From JADLGL01 sp050184415 (lineage in GTDB: Bacteria; Pseudomonadota; Alphaproteobacteria; Rhizobiales; Kaistiaceae), in NCBI GenBank assembly GCA_050184415.1, contig JBFXAJ010000016.1, positions 18,088-82,087 of the forward strand: 64,000 nt of DNA. Direction: 5' to 3'. Within the stretch, counting starts at the first letter, position 1, and each line of letters starts with the position of its first letter. Shown one piece after another: positions 29,010 to 38,284 of this stretch. The notes beneath the pieces were generated by a model. It was given only the letters and a program-made list of their open reading frames with translations. It did no database searches and was not told the origin of the DNA. Made by a program: the position numbers and the translations under genes.

Positions 29010-29885
29010 ATGAGCGACACCGTCGCAGGGCCGCCGGTCACGGCGGGCAAGAGGAAAGTCTACCGGCACCGGCTGGTGGTGCGAATCACGCATTGGATCA
29101 ATGCGGTCTGCATCCTTTTCCTGCTGATGAGCGGCCTGCAGATCTTCAACGCCCACCCCAACCTCTATTGGGGCGAAACCTCGACCTTCAACAGCCAGAA
29201 CCAGCCGATCGATACGTTCCTGTCGATCGGCGCCATCCGCCAGGTTGGAGGCGAGCTTCAGGGCGTCGTCCAGATCATGGGCGGCGACTTCATCCCGACG
29301 ACCGGATTCCTCGGCGTCTCCAACTACCGTGGCGAGCCGGTGCAGCGCGCGTTCCCGTCCTGGCTGACGCTGCCGAGCTACCAGGATCTCGCGGCCGGGC
29401 GGCTCTGGCACTTCTTCTTCGCCTGGATCTTCGTGATCAACGGCATCGTCTACGTCGTCTACGGCCTCGCCGGACGGCACTTCTGGCGCGACCTGATCCC
29501 AAGTCGCGAGCAGTGGCGGCACATGGGCCGCACGATCTGGGAGCATGTCCGGCTGCGCTTCCCGCGCGGCGAGGAGGCGACGCGATACAACATCCTGCAG
29601 AAGCTGGCCTACATCGCCGCGATCGTGGCCCTGATCGTGATGGTGCTGACGGGCCTGTCGATGTCGCCGGGCGTCAATGCCGGCTTCCCGTGGCTGTCCG
29701 ATCTCTTCGGCGGGCGGCAGTCGGCGCGGACGTTCCATTTCATCTCGGCGTTCCTGGTCGTCCTCTTCGCCCTCGTCCACATCGTGATGGTCCTGGTCTC
29801 GGGGGTCTGGAACAACATCCGGTCGATGATCACCGGCCGCTACGTCATCAAGGAAGCTCCCAATGACCGGCCGGCTCAGGATTAA
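29010..29885 (+). CDS. Cytochrome b/b6-type membrane subunit of a molybdopterin oxidoreductase
   Basis: A 291-residue inner membrane protein with about four to five membrane segments. Haem-ligand histidines are visible in RITHWINAVCILFL near residues 25-38, RLWHFFFAWIFVI near 129-141 and FHFISAFLVVLFALVHIVMV near 239-258. Between the first two segments is a large periplasmic loop. It should pass electrons between the quinone pool and the following Tat-exported molybdoenzyme. Its 3' end overlaps the next gene by 23 bases. The pair resembles YedYZ in logic, but this subunit is of the thiosulfate reductase cytochrome b type and not YedZ. Confidence 0.83.
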   Translation: MSDTVAGPPVTAGKRKVYRHRLVVRITHWINAVCILFLLMSGLQIFNAHPNLYWGETSTFNSQNQPIDTFLSIGAIRQVGGELQGVVQIMGGDFIPTTGFLGVSNYRGEPVQRAFPSWLTLPSYQDLAAGRLWHFFFAWIFVINGIVYVVYGLAGRHFWRDLIPSREQWRHMGRTIWEHVRLRFPRGEEATRYNILQKLAYIAAIVALIVMVLTGLSMSPGVNAGFPWLSDLFGGRQSARTFHFISAFLVVLFALVHIVMVLVSGVWNNIRSMITGRYVIKEAPNDRPAQD

Positions 29886-30651
29886 CCGGCGAAGATTCCT
29901 GACGCTGACCGGCGCCGGCGCGGGATCGCTCCTCCTCGCCGGCTGCGACGCCTGGTCGTCGGGCAACTCCGGCGTCCGTCCCGTCCTTCGCGGCGTCGAG
30001 AACCTGACGGAAGCCGCGCAGCGGCTCTTCCTGTCCGAGCAGACGCTCGCCCGCGAATACAGCGAGGCCGACATCTCCGCCTATTTCCGGGCCAATGGCA
30101 ACACGACGGCGCGCGATTCGGCCTATGACGCGCTGAAGCGCCTCGACTTCGCCGACTACCGGCTGCCCGTGACCGGGCTCGTCGATACGCCGCTCAGCCT
30201 TTCGCTCGCCGACCTTCGTGGCATGGAGGCGCGCACGCAGATCACGCGGCACGACTGCGTCGAAGGGTGGAGCTGCATCGGCAAATGGAAGGGACCGCAA
30301 CTCGGCCCGATCCTCCTCGAGGCCGGTCTCCAGCCCGACGCGCGCTATGTCGTGTTCCGCTGTTTCGACGATTTCGGCAACACGCTGTCCGGCCGCGTCT
30401 ACTACTATGAGAGCCTCGCCCTCGAGGACTGCTTCCACCCGCAGACGATCCTCGCCTACGAGATGAACGACGAGGTCCTGCCCGAGCCCCACGGCGCCCC
30501 GCTCCGCCTCCGGGTGGAGCGGCAGCTCGGCTACAAGCACGCGAAATACCTGAAGTCGATCGAGGTCGTCTCGACCCTCTCCGGCATCAACGGCGGCTTC
30601 GGCGGCTACTACGAGGACCGCGACGGCTACGAGTGGTACGCGGGGATTTGA
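29863..30651 (+). CDS. Tat-exported molybdopterin oxidoreductase (SUOX/YedY-like), lipoprotein
   Basis: A 262-residue enzyme. The N-terminus has a twin-arginine signal (NRRRFLTLTG) ending in the lipobox LLLAGC with Asp at +2, so it is probably anchored on the outer face of the inner membrane beside its cytochrome b. The oxidoreductase domain has the Moco ligand cysteine in RHDCVEGWSCIGKW near residues 126-139 and HGAPLRLRVERQLGYKHAKY near 208-227. YedY homologues reduce sulfoxides, including methionine sulfoxide in damaged proteins; this one's substrate is not known. It ends at a strong bidirectional hairpin. Confidence 0.85.
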   Translation: MTGRLRINRRRFLTLTGAGAGSLLLAGCDAWSSGNSGVRPVLRGVENLTEAAQRLFLSEQTLAREYSEADISAYFRANGNTTARDSAYDALKRLDFADYRLPVTGLVDTPLSLSLADLRGMEARTQITRHDCVEGWSCIGKWKGPQLGPILLEAGLQPDARYVVFRCFDDFGNTLSGRVYYYESLALEDCFHPQTILAYEMNDEVLPEPHGAPLRLRVERQLGYKHAKYLKSIEVVSTLSGINGGFGGYYEDRDGYEWYAGI

Positions 30652-30668
30652 CCACTGCCCAGAATCAC

Positions 30669-30699
30669 GACGGGCGGCGGATCGCTCCCGCCGCCCGTC
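30669..30699. terminator. Bidirectional terminator hairpin
   Basis: A perfect 12-bp stem GACGGGCGGCGG/CCGCCGCCCGTC with a seven-base loop, between the convergent molybdoenzyme gene and the GPR-like gene. Only a short T-containing tail (TCAATT) follows on the plus strand. Confidence 0.7.
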
Positions 30700-30720
30700 T
30701 CAATTCGATCGGATCGGACG

Positions 30721-33700
30721 CTAAGCGTCGAACCGCCCGCTCGCATGGGCGAGCATCGTGTAGACCTTGCCGGTGTCGGACACGAGGTAGGCGTTGCCCG
30801 CCTCGTTGTCCTGGCCGTTGCGGGTGATGTCGGCAAGGAGCTTCTCGAAGTCGACCACGTAGCGGTCGACCGCGTCCTTGAACTCCTTGTTGTTCTGGTA
30901 CTTCCGGCGGATCTCGTCGAAAGTCTGCTGGCCCTGGAGCGTATAAAGGCGCCGCGTGAAAGCATTGCGCTCGCCGCGGCGGAACCGCTCCCACACCTCG
31001 ACCGACGACCGGTGGTCGATGGCCTTTGCGATGTCGGCCGAGAGCGTGCCGAGGGCCTGGGCGAGCCGGCCGTTGGCCGCGCCATTGGCGCCGTTGCCAT
31101 TGCCATTGCGAGCCGGAGCGACCGGTTCGTCCTCGGACGCGCGGCGGAGGAGGTTGGAGACCCAGCCCTGCTCGCCCGCGGGAGGCGCTGCCGGCGCCGG
31201 CGCAGGCTGACGGGCGGGAGCCGCCGCGGCACGGACCGGCTCGGGCTGTGCAGCGCGTTGCGCATTGGCGGCGGCCTGGGCCTCGCTCGCCGACACCCGG
31301 ATCGGGGCGTTCGCAGCATCGGCCAGGCGGGCGTTGCTGCCGGCGCGGGCGACCGCCCGCGTCAGCTCCTCCAGCGCCTCGACCTGCTCGGCGACCACCT
31401 TGCGCATCGCCTCGGCGGTGCTGCGGGCGTCCTCGGGCAGCTTGCTGGCGCCCTCGCGAAGCTCCTCGCGGGTCTGGTTGAGCTCGTCCTCGAGCCGCTT
31501 CGCCACTTCCCGCATCTCGCGGGAGGCGTCGGAGAACCGTTCCGTGGCCGTCGTGATGGCCGCGCCGATGTCCTCGACCATCGCCTTGCTGGCGCTGCGG
31601 ATGGCCTCGGCCGCCTTGTGCCCTTCCTCGGTCGCACCGAGATTGACCTTTTCGAGCTGCTCCGCGACGAGCGTCGCCGCGGTCTCGGCCGTGTTGCTGA
31701 ACGAGCTGCTGGCCCGGATGGCACGCTCCTCCGCCGCGTGGAGGGTCTGCTCCACGGTCTCGGCGAAGTTCTTCATCATGCCCTCGATCGCCTCGCTCCG
31801 CTGGGTGAGGCTCGACGCGAGCTGCTCAATCGCCTGGCGGCGGTCGCCGATCGTGCTCTCGATCTGGCGGTTGGCGTCGGAGACGTGGCGGACGGCCTCG
31901 GAGAGCGAGCGGCTGTGGGTGTCGAACCGGGCGGCAAGCGCCCCGACGCGCTCGAGCACGTCGTCGGCGACGCCGCGCAGCAGCGTGACCTGGTAGGCCA
32001 GCGCCGATGCGGTGCGGTCGGTGGTGTCGACGGCGCCCGCGATCGTGGTCCGGAACTCCTCCGACCGCGAGGCGAGATGCATCTGCACCTGCTCGAGGTT
32101 TGACGACGTCCCGGCGAGGAGCCGCTGCAGCGTCTCGTTCGAGTCCTCGAGATGGGCGACGATCTCGGCGACGTCGTTGCGCGCCTTCTCGTTGGTCAGC
32201 GCGAAGGACGTCGAGACCGCCTCGCCGCTCTTGGTGAGGGCCTCCGCGGCCTCGCTGCTCCGCGACAGCACCATCTCCACGATGGCGCCCGCCTTGGTCG
32301 ACAGGAGGTCGAGGATGGTGTCGCCGACGTCGACGACGCGCGTGGTGATCTCCGAGCCGCGGTTCTCGAGCGACCGGAGCAGCGTGTTGCCCTGGTTGTC
32401 GAGGAGGTTCGCGAGCTCGCCATTGCGGGTCTGGAGGACCTCGTTGAACTCGCGCGTCCGCTGCTCGATCGCCTCGGTGGTGCTCCCCATCCGCTGGCCG
32501 AGGGTCTCGTCGACCCGGCCGCTCAGGCTGGTCAGGGTCGTGCCGATCTCGTTCGCCACGCCGCGGAGGAGCTCGTTGACGGTCTGCGAATCGTCGACCA
32601 TCCGCCGCGACGCGTCTTCGATCGCCGAGCGGATCGTCTCGGCGACGTTGTTGGTCCGCGCGCCGAGCGTGTCGACGGTGGAGATGAGCCGCTCGTCGAG
32701 GACCTGCGTGAAATGGGCCGCGCGGGTGTCGAGGGTCTCGGTGAGCTCCGCCGTGCGCGCCCCGAGGCTGGAGTTGAGGACCGCGGCGCGCTCGTTGAGG
32801 AGCGCGGAGATCTCCTCGGTGCGCTGGACGAGCGCGTCGGCGCGGCGCGAGAGGCCCTGGTCGATCGCCGAGAGCCGCGTCTCAAGCATGGTGGAGAGCG
32901 TGCTGGTGCGATCGTCGAGGCTCGTCGTGACGTCGCGGAGCTGATGCTCCACCACGCCCGAGAACGCCTCGCGGCCGCGGGTGAAGGTATCCGCAAGCTG
33001 CGCGGCGCGTTCGTCGAGGCCGTAATTGATGGCGTTGGAGCGCTCGGCCAGGAGATCGGCCAAAGCGCGGGTCCGCTCAGTGATGCCGTCAGACAGCGAC
33101 TGGGACCGCGCCGACAGCGTGTCGGTGAGCGACTGCGTGCGATCCGAAAGCCCGTCATTGAGGGCCTGGAGCCGCTCCGACAGGACGTCGGTGAGCGACT
33201 GCGTCCGCTCCAGCAGCGCGTCGGTGAGGGTCTGCGTCCGCTCCGACAGCCCCTCGGTGAGCGACTGGGTGCGCTCGGTGAGGACCTCGCTGAGCGCCTG
33301 GGTGCGGTCGAACAGGACGTCGGCGAGGGCCTGCGTCCGCTCCGTCAGACGGCCGGTCACGTCCGCAAGCTGGCCGTCGACCACCCCCGAGATCTGCTGC
33401 TGGCCGGTCGTGAAGGCTTCAGCAAGCTGGCGGGTGCGCTCGATGAGGGTCTTGTTGATCTGCCGCGAGCGGTTGTCGAGCGCCTCGTCGATGCGCTGCG
33501 CGCTCTGCTCGAGGTTCTCGCCGGCGCCCGCGATGTGGCCCTGGATCGCCTCGGCGAAGGCACCAAGGCGGGTCGAGAAGGCGGAGTCGAGTTCCGCCGT
33601 CTTGGTGGCGAGATGGTCGACCACGGCCGGGCCCTGGACTGCGATCACCTCGTTGATCGCGTTGAAGCGCTCGTCGAGGGCGTCGCGGAAGGTGGTGCCG

Positions 33701-36003
33701 GCCTCGACCATGCGGTCATGGGCGGTGACGCCCTGGCGCTCGATGGCGGTCGAGATGTCGGTGCCGGATTCGAGGATCTTCTCGTAGAGCTCGATGGCCC
33801 GCGCTTCGATCGAGTTCGAGACCTGGCGGCCGGAGGACACGATCTTGTCGTGGATCGAGGTGCCGCGGCTCTCGATGGTCTCCGAAAGCTGCGTGGTCGA
33901 TTCGACGATGAGGTCGTAGAGCGCGTTGCCGCGGGTCTCGAGGCTGTCCGCAACCGTCCGGCTCGATTCGACGATCCGGGTATGGACCTCGTTGCCGCTC
34001 GCATAGATGCGGTCGGCCACCTCGCCGCCCGAGCTCAGGATCAGATCGTTGATGGCGTTGGTCTTGGCCGAGATCGTCTCGGTGATCTCGTTGCCCGACG
34101 CGATGATCGCCTCGTTGATCTTGAGACCGCGGGTCGCGATGGCCTTCGCCACTTCGCCGCCGACGGTCGCGAGGCGCGAGGTGAGCTCCGCGGCTCGGCT
34201 GTCGAAGGTCTCGTTGACCGAAGCGGCGGCGGTGTCGATCGTCTCGCGGAGCGTGTCGGTGCGCTTGGCGATGAGGTCGGCGACGGTCTCGCCGGTCGAA
34301 GACAGGCGGTCCGTGAGCTGGGCGCCATGGACCGAGATCGCCTCGAAGATCCGGTCGCCGGTCTTCGACAGGCGCTCGGCGAGCTCGCCGCCGCCCAGCG
34401 TGATGGTCTCGGCGATGCTGGTGCCGGTCTGGTCGAGCTTGTCGGTGATCTCCTGGCCGCGCAGCGCGAGGTCGACGAGGAGCGTCTCGGCGTTGGTCTT
34501 GAGGGCGGCGTTCACGTCCTTGGCGTGGACATAGATGGTCTCGGCGACCTGGTTGCCGGTCTCGGAGATCGACCGGGTGATTTCGAGCGTGCGCTGGTCG
34601 AGAACCTCGGTCAGCTCGCTGCCGATGCGCGAGAGCGTGTCGCTCACGTCGCGGCCGCGGTCGGCGACCGTGTCGGCCATCGAGCGGCCGGTGGTCTCGA
34701 GCGTGTCGGTGATCTCGGAGCTGCGCTGCAGGAGCGCCTCGGTGACCTCGGAGCTCGTCGCGGCAAGGGATTCCGCGACCTCGGCGACGGTGGAGCCGAG
34801 GCGATGCACCAGATCGTCGCCGCGCGCAGCGAGCTTCTCGAGCATGGTTTCGCCGGCGCTGCCGAGCGCCTCGGTGATCGTCTCGCCGCGCTCGGCGAGC
34901 GCGTCGGTGATGCGGCCACCGGCATTGCCGACATTGCTGGCGATGGCGTCGCTGGCGCGGCGGAGATCCTCGGAGAGCGACTCCTGGGCGCGGACGATGG
35001 AGGTGCGGACGCGCTCGGAATTGACGAGGATCGCCTCGCGCTGGCTGGCGAGGTCCTCGATGAGGCTGCGCATCCTGAGCTCGTTGTCGCCGTAGGAGCG
35101 CTCGAGGGCGGAGACCTCGTTCTGCACCATCAGCTCGAGCTCGCTCGCCCGGGCGATCGCGCGTTCGATGCCGTCGCCGACGGCCGCAAACTCACGGCGG
35201 ATCGCCTGGCTGACCGAAACCACTGACTCCGAGGCGATGTGCTCCGGCTCGGTCATATGGGCGATGACGCCGTCGAGCGACCGCGCCAGCGTCCGCAGCT
35301 CCTGCGAGCGCATCGCCATCGTGGCGGCGGTCCAGACCAGCATGATCGGGAGCGCGAGGAGGAGGAGCATCGAGACGAAGTTCGGCGCGCCTTCGACGTC
35401 CGACCCGCCGGGCGTGAAGACCGAGGCGCCATAGGCCGAGATGCCGAAGACGATGACGCCGAGCGCCCACAGGAGGGAGACGCCGATGGCGATGAAGTAG
35501 ATCGCGCGCGACGGGCGGCGATAGGCCGTCGGCGCGGTGCGCCGGTCGTCATTGGCGGCGAAGCGGTTGTTCGCGCGCTGCTGGCGGGCGGACGCCGGCC
35601 GCGCGGCGGCGGCAGCAGCAGCGGGCTGCGGCGCTTCGAGGGCCGGTGCTTCCTCGGCGGCAGCCGCGACCGCGGGTTCGGCGGCGACGGTCTCCGGCCG
35701 GTCGGCGAAGCGACGCGCCGGCGGCTCGGGCGCGCGGGTGGCGGCGGCGGTGGTCTCGGCGCGGGCGGGGACGCGACGCGTGGGCTGTGGCGGCCTGCCC
35801 TCGATCGGGCGGCCGAACTGGCGCCGCGGCTCGGCATTGCGCGACAGCGACTCGTTGCGGGCGCGGACCGCCGGCGACGGTGTCTCGGGCGCAGGCGCCT
35901 CTACCTCCGGCGGATCCTCCACGCCAAAATTGGTCCGGAGAGCCTCCTCGACCGCCGAAACCGCTTCTTCCGTGGAAGCCCGTGCTCTAGTCGTCGTTGC
36001 CAT
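30721..36003 (-). CDS. Growth pole ring (GPR)-like giant helical membrane protein
   Basis: A 1760-residue protein. Residues 1-165 are Pro/Ala/Arg-rich and disordered; two membrane segments follow near 168-190 and 205-225; the remaining 1500 residues are almost unbroken amphipathic helix of apolipoprotein type, with repeats such as LSERTQTLTDA. Residues about 885-1000 form ten tandem 11-residue (hendecad) units. The C-terminal 120 residues are less repetitive and may fold. Size, two N-terminal membrane helices and apolipoprotein-like repeats match GPR, which forms a ring at the growing pole in Agrobacterium and is confined to polar-growing Rhizobiales. The ATG at 36003 has GAGG seven bases upstream; the longer frame lacks support. 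Orthology is inferred from architecture. Confidence 0.72.
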   Translation of the reverse strand: MATTTRARASTEEAVSAVEEALRTNFGVEDPPEVEAPAPETPSPAVRARNESLSRNAEPRRQFGRPIEGRPPQPTRRVPARAETTAAATRAPEPPARRFADRPETVAAEPAVAAAAEEAPALEAPQPAAAAAAARPASARQQRANNRFAANDDRRTAPTAYRRPSRAIYFIAIGVSLLWALGVIVFGISAYGASVFTPGGSDVEGAPNFVSMLLLLALPIMLVWTAATMAMRSQELRTLARSLDGVIAHMTEPEHIASESVVSVSQAIRREFAAVGDGIERAIARASELELMVQNEVSALERSYGDNELRMRSLIEDLASQREAILVNSERVRTSIVRAQESLSEDLRRASDAIASNVGNAGGRITDALAERGETITEALGSAGETMLEKLAARGDDLVHRLGSTVAEVAESLAATSSEVTEALLQRSSEITDTLETTGRSMADTVADRGRDVSDTLSRIGSELTEVLDQRTLEITRSISETGNQVAETIYVHAKDVNAALKTNAETLLVDLALRGQEITDKLDQTGTSIAETITLGGGELAERLSKTGDRIFEAISVHGAQLTDRLSSTGETVADLIAKRTDTLRETIDTAAASVNETFDSRAAELTSRLATVGGEVAKAIATRGLKINEAIIASGNEITETISAKTNAINDLILSSGGEVADRIYASGNEVHTRIVESSRTVADSLETRGNALYDLIVESTTQLSETIESRGTSIHDKIVSSGRQVSNSIEARAIELYEKILESGTDISTAIERQGVTAHDRMVEAGTTFRDALDERFNAINEVIAVQGPAVVDHLATKTAELDSAFSTRLGAFAEAIQGHIAGAGENLEQSAQRIDEALDNRSRQINKTLIERTRQLAEAFTTGQQQISGVVDGQLADVTGRLTERTQALADVLFDRTQALSEVLTERTQSLTEGLSERTQTLTDALLERTQSLTDVLSERLQALNDGLSDRTQSLTDTLSARSQSLSDGITERTRALADLLAERSNAINYGLDERAAQLADTFTRGREAFSGVVEHQLRDVTTSLDDRTSTLSTMLETRLSAIDQGLSRRADALVQRTEEISALLNERAAVLNSSLGARTAELTETLDTRAAHFTQVLDERLISTVDTLGARTNNVAETIRSAIEDASRRMVDDSQTVNELLRGVANEIGTTLTSLSGRVDETLGQRMGSTTEAIEQRTREFNEVLQTRNGELANLLDNQGNTLLRSLENRGSEITTRVVDVGDTILDLLSTKAGAIVEMVLSRSSEAAEALTKSGEAVSTSFALTNEKARNDVAEIVAHLEDSNETLQRLLAGTSSNLEQVQMHLASRSEEFRTTIAGAVDTTDRTASALAYQVTLLRGVADDVLERVGALAARFDTHSRSLSEAVRHVSDANRQIESTIGDRRQAIEQLASSLTQRSEAIEGMMKNFAETVEQTLHAAEERAIRASSSFSNTAETAATLVAEQLEKVNLGATEEGHKAAEAIRSASKAMVEDIGAAITTATERFSDASREMREVAKRLEDELNQTREELREGASKLPEDARSTAEAMRKVVAEQVEALEELTRAVARAGSNARLADAANAPIRVSASEAQAAANAQRAAQPEPVRAAAAPARQPAPAPAAPPAGEQGWVSNLLRRASEDEPVAPARNGNGNGANGAANGRLAQALGTLSADIAKAIDHRSSVEVWERFRRGERNAFTRRLYTLQGQQTFDEIRRKYQNNKEFKDAVDRYVVDFEKLLADITRNGQDNEAGNAYLVSDTGKVYTMLAHASGRFDA

Positions 36004-36642
36004 TTGCCGCCTCGCGCCCGCACTCGCTACTGTTCCGGTCGCCGACCGAGGGAGGATTCCCTCGACGGTTGACAGGGGGGCGGACATTCGTCTGCCGACG
36101 ACCGCTTTTGCGGTCTCCGATTCGCCCTGACCCCAAGCCCCACGTCACGCCGACCGCTGTCGGACCGTGGTGGCAGCACCATGGCCGCCCCCACGTCTTG
36201 GTTGATGCCACACTGAGCCGACAGGAACAAGAAACTGTTGCTGGCTCTAGGATTCTGAGAGCAATCAGCACGCATGGTAAACCGGGCCAAAATGGGGCCG
36301 CACAAGGTTAAAACGGCCCGTTAACGATATCTTAAGAATGCGGCTCCGGACGCGTGGCGGCACCTCGTCCCATGCTCCCGAAAGTGGTGGATCGGATCGC
36401 AGCACACAGTGCAGCGGAGGCACAGTCAACCGCGGGCCGAAGGTCGCTGCACCATCCTGTGGATATCGGCGGAGCCGTTCGGAGCGCCATCGGTCCGGCT
36501 CTCCCTGCCCTGACATTCCGCCGCTGGCGACAGCGTAGCAAATCTCCTATATGGCGCCATCCCGACGGTTCGGTCGCGCCGCACCGTACCCTTGCGCACC
36601 GACGCGACGCGCCTCGTCGCAACACACTCCCTGCCGGACAGC
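36004..36642. other. Long gene-free region upstream of the GPR-like and ferredoxin genes
   Basis: A 639-base stretch between divergent genes. No convincing coding frame, RNA gene or repeat family member was found. It contains a perfect CtrA-type box at 36321-36335 and a further TTAA at 36308. The AT content rises locally around 36300-36340, as expected for a promoter. Confidence 0.6.
36321..36335. promoter_or_regulatory. CtrA binding site
   Basis: TTAA-CGATATC-TTAA, a perfect TTAA-N7-TTAA. It is 318 bases upstream of the GPR-like start and 308 bases upstream of the ferredoxin start, so either or both could be targets. Confidence 0.6.
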
Positions 36643-36963
36643 ATGACCAAGATCACCTACATCGCCGCCGACGGCACGACCTTCGAAGTGGATGCCGAGA
36701 ACGGCTCGACGGTCATGGAAGCCGCCATCCACAATCAGGTTCCCGGCATCGAGGCGGAATGCGGCGGCGCCTGCGCGTGCGCGACATGCCACGTCTATAT
36801 CGAGCCGCCCTTCATGGACGTCGTCGGTCCGCCGGCGCCGATGGAGGAGGACATGCTCGATTTCGGCTATGATGTCCGGCCGAATTCGCGGCTGTCGTGC
36901 CAGATCAGGGTGAGCGAGGCGATCGACGGCATGGTCGTCAAGGTGCCCGAGCGTCAGGGATAG
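36643..36963 (+). CDS. 2Fe-2S ferredoxin (adrenodoxin type)
   Basis: A 106-residue ferredoxin with the cluster cysteines in ECGGACACATCHVY near residues 38-51 (Cx5CxxC) and a fourth in RLSCQIR near 86-92, as in adrenodoxin/FdxB-like proteins. It begins MTKITYIAADGTTFEVDAENG; the frame is open 17 codons earlier, but the family starts here. It carries single electrons in the cytoplasm, to P450s or to iron-sulfur assembly. A TrxR-like ferredoxin reductase gene follows after a terminator-like hairpin, which suggests a matched pair. Confidence 0.92.
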   Translation: MTKITYIAADGTTFEVDAENGSTVMEAAIHNQVPGIEAECGGACACATCHVYIEPPFMDVVGPPAPMEEDMLDFGYDVRPNSRLSCQIRVSEAIDGMVVKVPERQG

Positions 36964-36995
36964 CGTCGGCACCTCTTTCTCTGCCCGAATTTGCT

Positions 36996-37021
36996 CCCTT
37001 TCGGCTCGCCGAGCGAAAGGG
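36996..37021 (+). terminator. Terminator hairpin after the ferredoxin gene
   Basis: CCCTTTCG and CGAAAGGG (8 bp), extended by CTC/GAG inside with a bulged G and a GCC loop, then GGTTGCTTTTC. It begins 33 bases after the ferredoxin stop and would at least attenuate readthrough into the reductase gene. Confidence 0.65.
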
Positions 37022-37090
37022 GTTGCTTTTCAGGGGCCGGATGTGCGGCTAGAGGAACCCACTGGCATAGTGGGGGAAGTGAGCGTTTCC

Positions 37091-38119
37091 ATGAGTGAAC
37101 CGATCGAAACGGATGTCGTCATTGTCGGAACGGGCCCGGTCGGCCTGTTCGCGGTGTTCGAGCTCGGCCTTCTCGACATCAAGACCCATCTCGTCGACAT
37201 CCTCGGCCGCCCCGGCGGCCAGTGCGCCGAGCTCTATCCGGAGAAGCCGATCTACGACATTCCCGGCCATCCGGTGGTCACCGGCCAGGGCCTCGTCGAC
37301 AAGCTCCTCGAGCAGATCCAGCCCTTCGGTCCGACCTTCCACTACGGCCAGATGGTCGAGTCGCTGGAGCGGCTCCCCGACGGCCGGTTCGGGCTGACGA
37401 CCGACTTCGGCACCACCTTCCGCTGCAAGGCGGTGGTGATCGCCGCGGGCGGCGGCTCGTTCCAGCCGAAGCGGCCGCCGGTTCCGGGCATCGAGGCCTA
37501 TGAGGGCACCTCGGTGCAGTATGCGGTGCGCCGCATGGAGGATTTCCGCGGCCATGACGTGCTGATCGTCGGCGGCGGCGACTCCGCGCTCGACTGGACA
37601 CTCAATCTCGCGCCGATCGCCAAGAGCCTGACGCTCCTCCACCGCCGCGACGAGTTCCGCGCCGCGCCGCACAGCGTCGACCAGATGCGCGCGCTCGTGG
37701 CCGAGGGGAAGGTCCGCCTCGCGCTCGGCCAGGTGACCAGCCTCAAGGGCGGCGACGGCCAGCTCACCCATGCGGTCGTCAAGGGCAACGACAATGTCGA
37801 GTTCGAGGTCGAGACCTCGCGGATGCTGCCCTTCTTCGGGCTGACCATGAAGCTCGGGCCGGTGGCGAACTGGGGCATCAATCTCAACGAGAACCTGATC
37901 CCGGTCGACACGGCGCGGTTCGAGACCTCCGAGCCCGGCATCTTCGCCGTGGGCGACATCAACACCTACCCCGGCAAGATCAAGCTGATCTTGTGCGGCT
38001 TCCACGAAGTCGCTCTCGCCTCCCAGGCGATCCACCGCATCGTCTTCCCCGAGAAGCGCCTCGTGTTCCAGTACACGACCTCGTCCTCCTCGCTGCAGAA
38101 GAAGCTCGGCGTCATTTAG
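37091..38119 (+). CDS. Ferredoxin--NADP(+) reductase, thioredoxin reductase-like type
   Basis: A 342-residue FAD/NAD(P)-binding flavoprotein. The FAD motif GTGPVGLFAVFE lies near residues 13-24, RPGGQCAELYPEKPIYDIPG near 41-60, the NADPH motif VGGGDSALDWTLN near 159-171 and FAVGDINTYPGK near 284-295. It lacks the redox CxxC of thioredoxin reductase, which identifies the TrxR-like FNR group (as in Rhodopseudomonas and Bacillus YumC). It should pass electrons between NADPH and the neighbouring ferredoxin. The ATG giving MSEPIETDVVIVG was chosen; 16 residues upstream are not conserved. Confidence 0.92.
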   Translation: MSEPIETDVVIVGTGPVGLFAVFELGLLDIKTHLVDILGRPGGQCAELYPEKPIYDIPGHPVVTGQGLVDKLLEQIQPFGPTFHYGQMVESLERLPDGRFGLTTDFGTTFRCKAVVIAAGGGSFQPKRPPVPGIEAYEGTSVQYAVRRMEDFRGHDVLIVGGGDSALDWTLNLAPIAKSLTLLHRRDEFRAAPHSVDQMRALVAEGKVRLALGQVTSLKGGDGQLTHAVVKGNDNVEFEVETSRMLPFFGLTMKLGPVANWGINLNENLIPVDTARFETSEPGIFAVGDINTYPGKIKLILCGFHEVALASQAIHRIVFPEKRLVFQYTTSSSSLQKKLGVI

Positions 38120-38177
38120 GCCGAGGCTTCGCTTCGCCTCCCGTCGAGGCAGGGACATACCTCGCAACAACCTCCGC

Positions 38178-38240
38178 CTGAACCTCCCCCCCTGGTGGGG
38201 AGGTCGAACGAGCGAAGCTCATTCGGGTGGGGGACGGGGA
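38178..38240. repeat. RIME-like repeat between convergent genes
   Basis: AACCTCCCC-CCTGG-GGGGAGGT, an inverted repeat, followed by CGAACGAGCGAAGCTCATTCGGGTGGGGG. The second part matches in form the TCGAACGGGCGCAGCCCG...GGGTGGGGG parts of the elements at 28831 and 56560. Confidence 0.65.
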
Positions 38241-38284
38241 ATGGCAGGCCGCATTCCACGCCAGCCCCTCAACGGGGCGCCGCG

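Noticed and set aside
32152..35226. A 1024-residue plus-strand frame opposite the GPR-like gene
   Set aside because: It is an antisense shadow produced by the regular repeat codons of the GPR-like gene.
36004..36642. Possible small genes in the long gene-free region
   Set aside because: Short frames there lack ribosome binding sites and recognisable composition; no tRNA or other RNA fold was seen.
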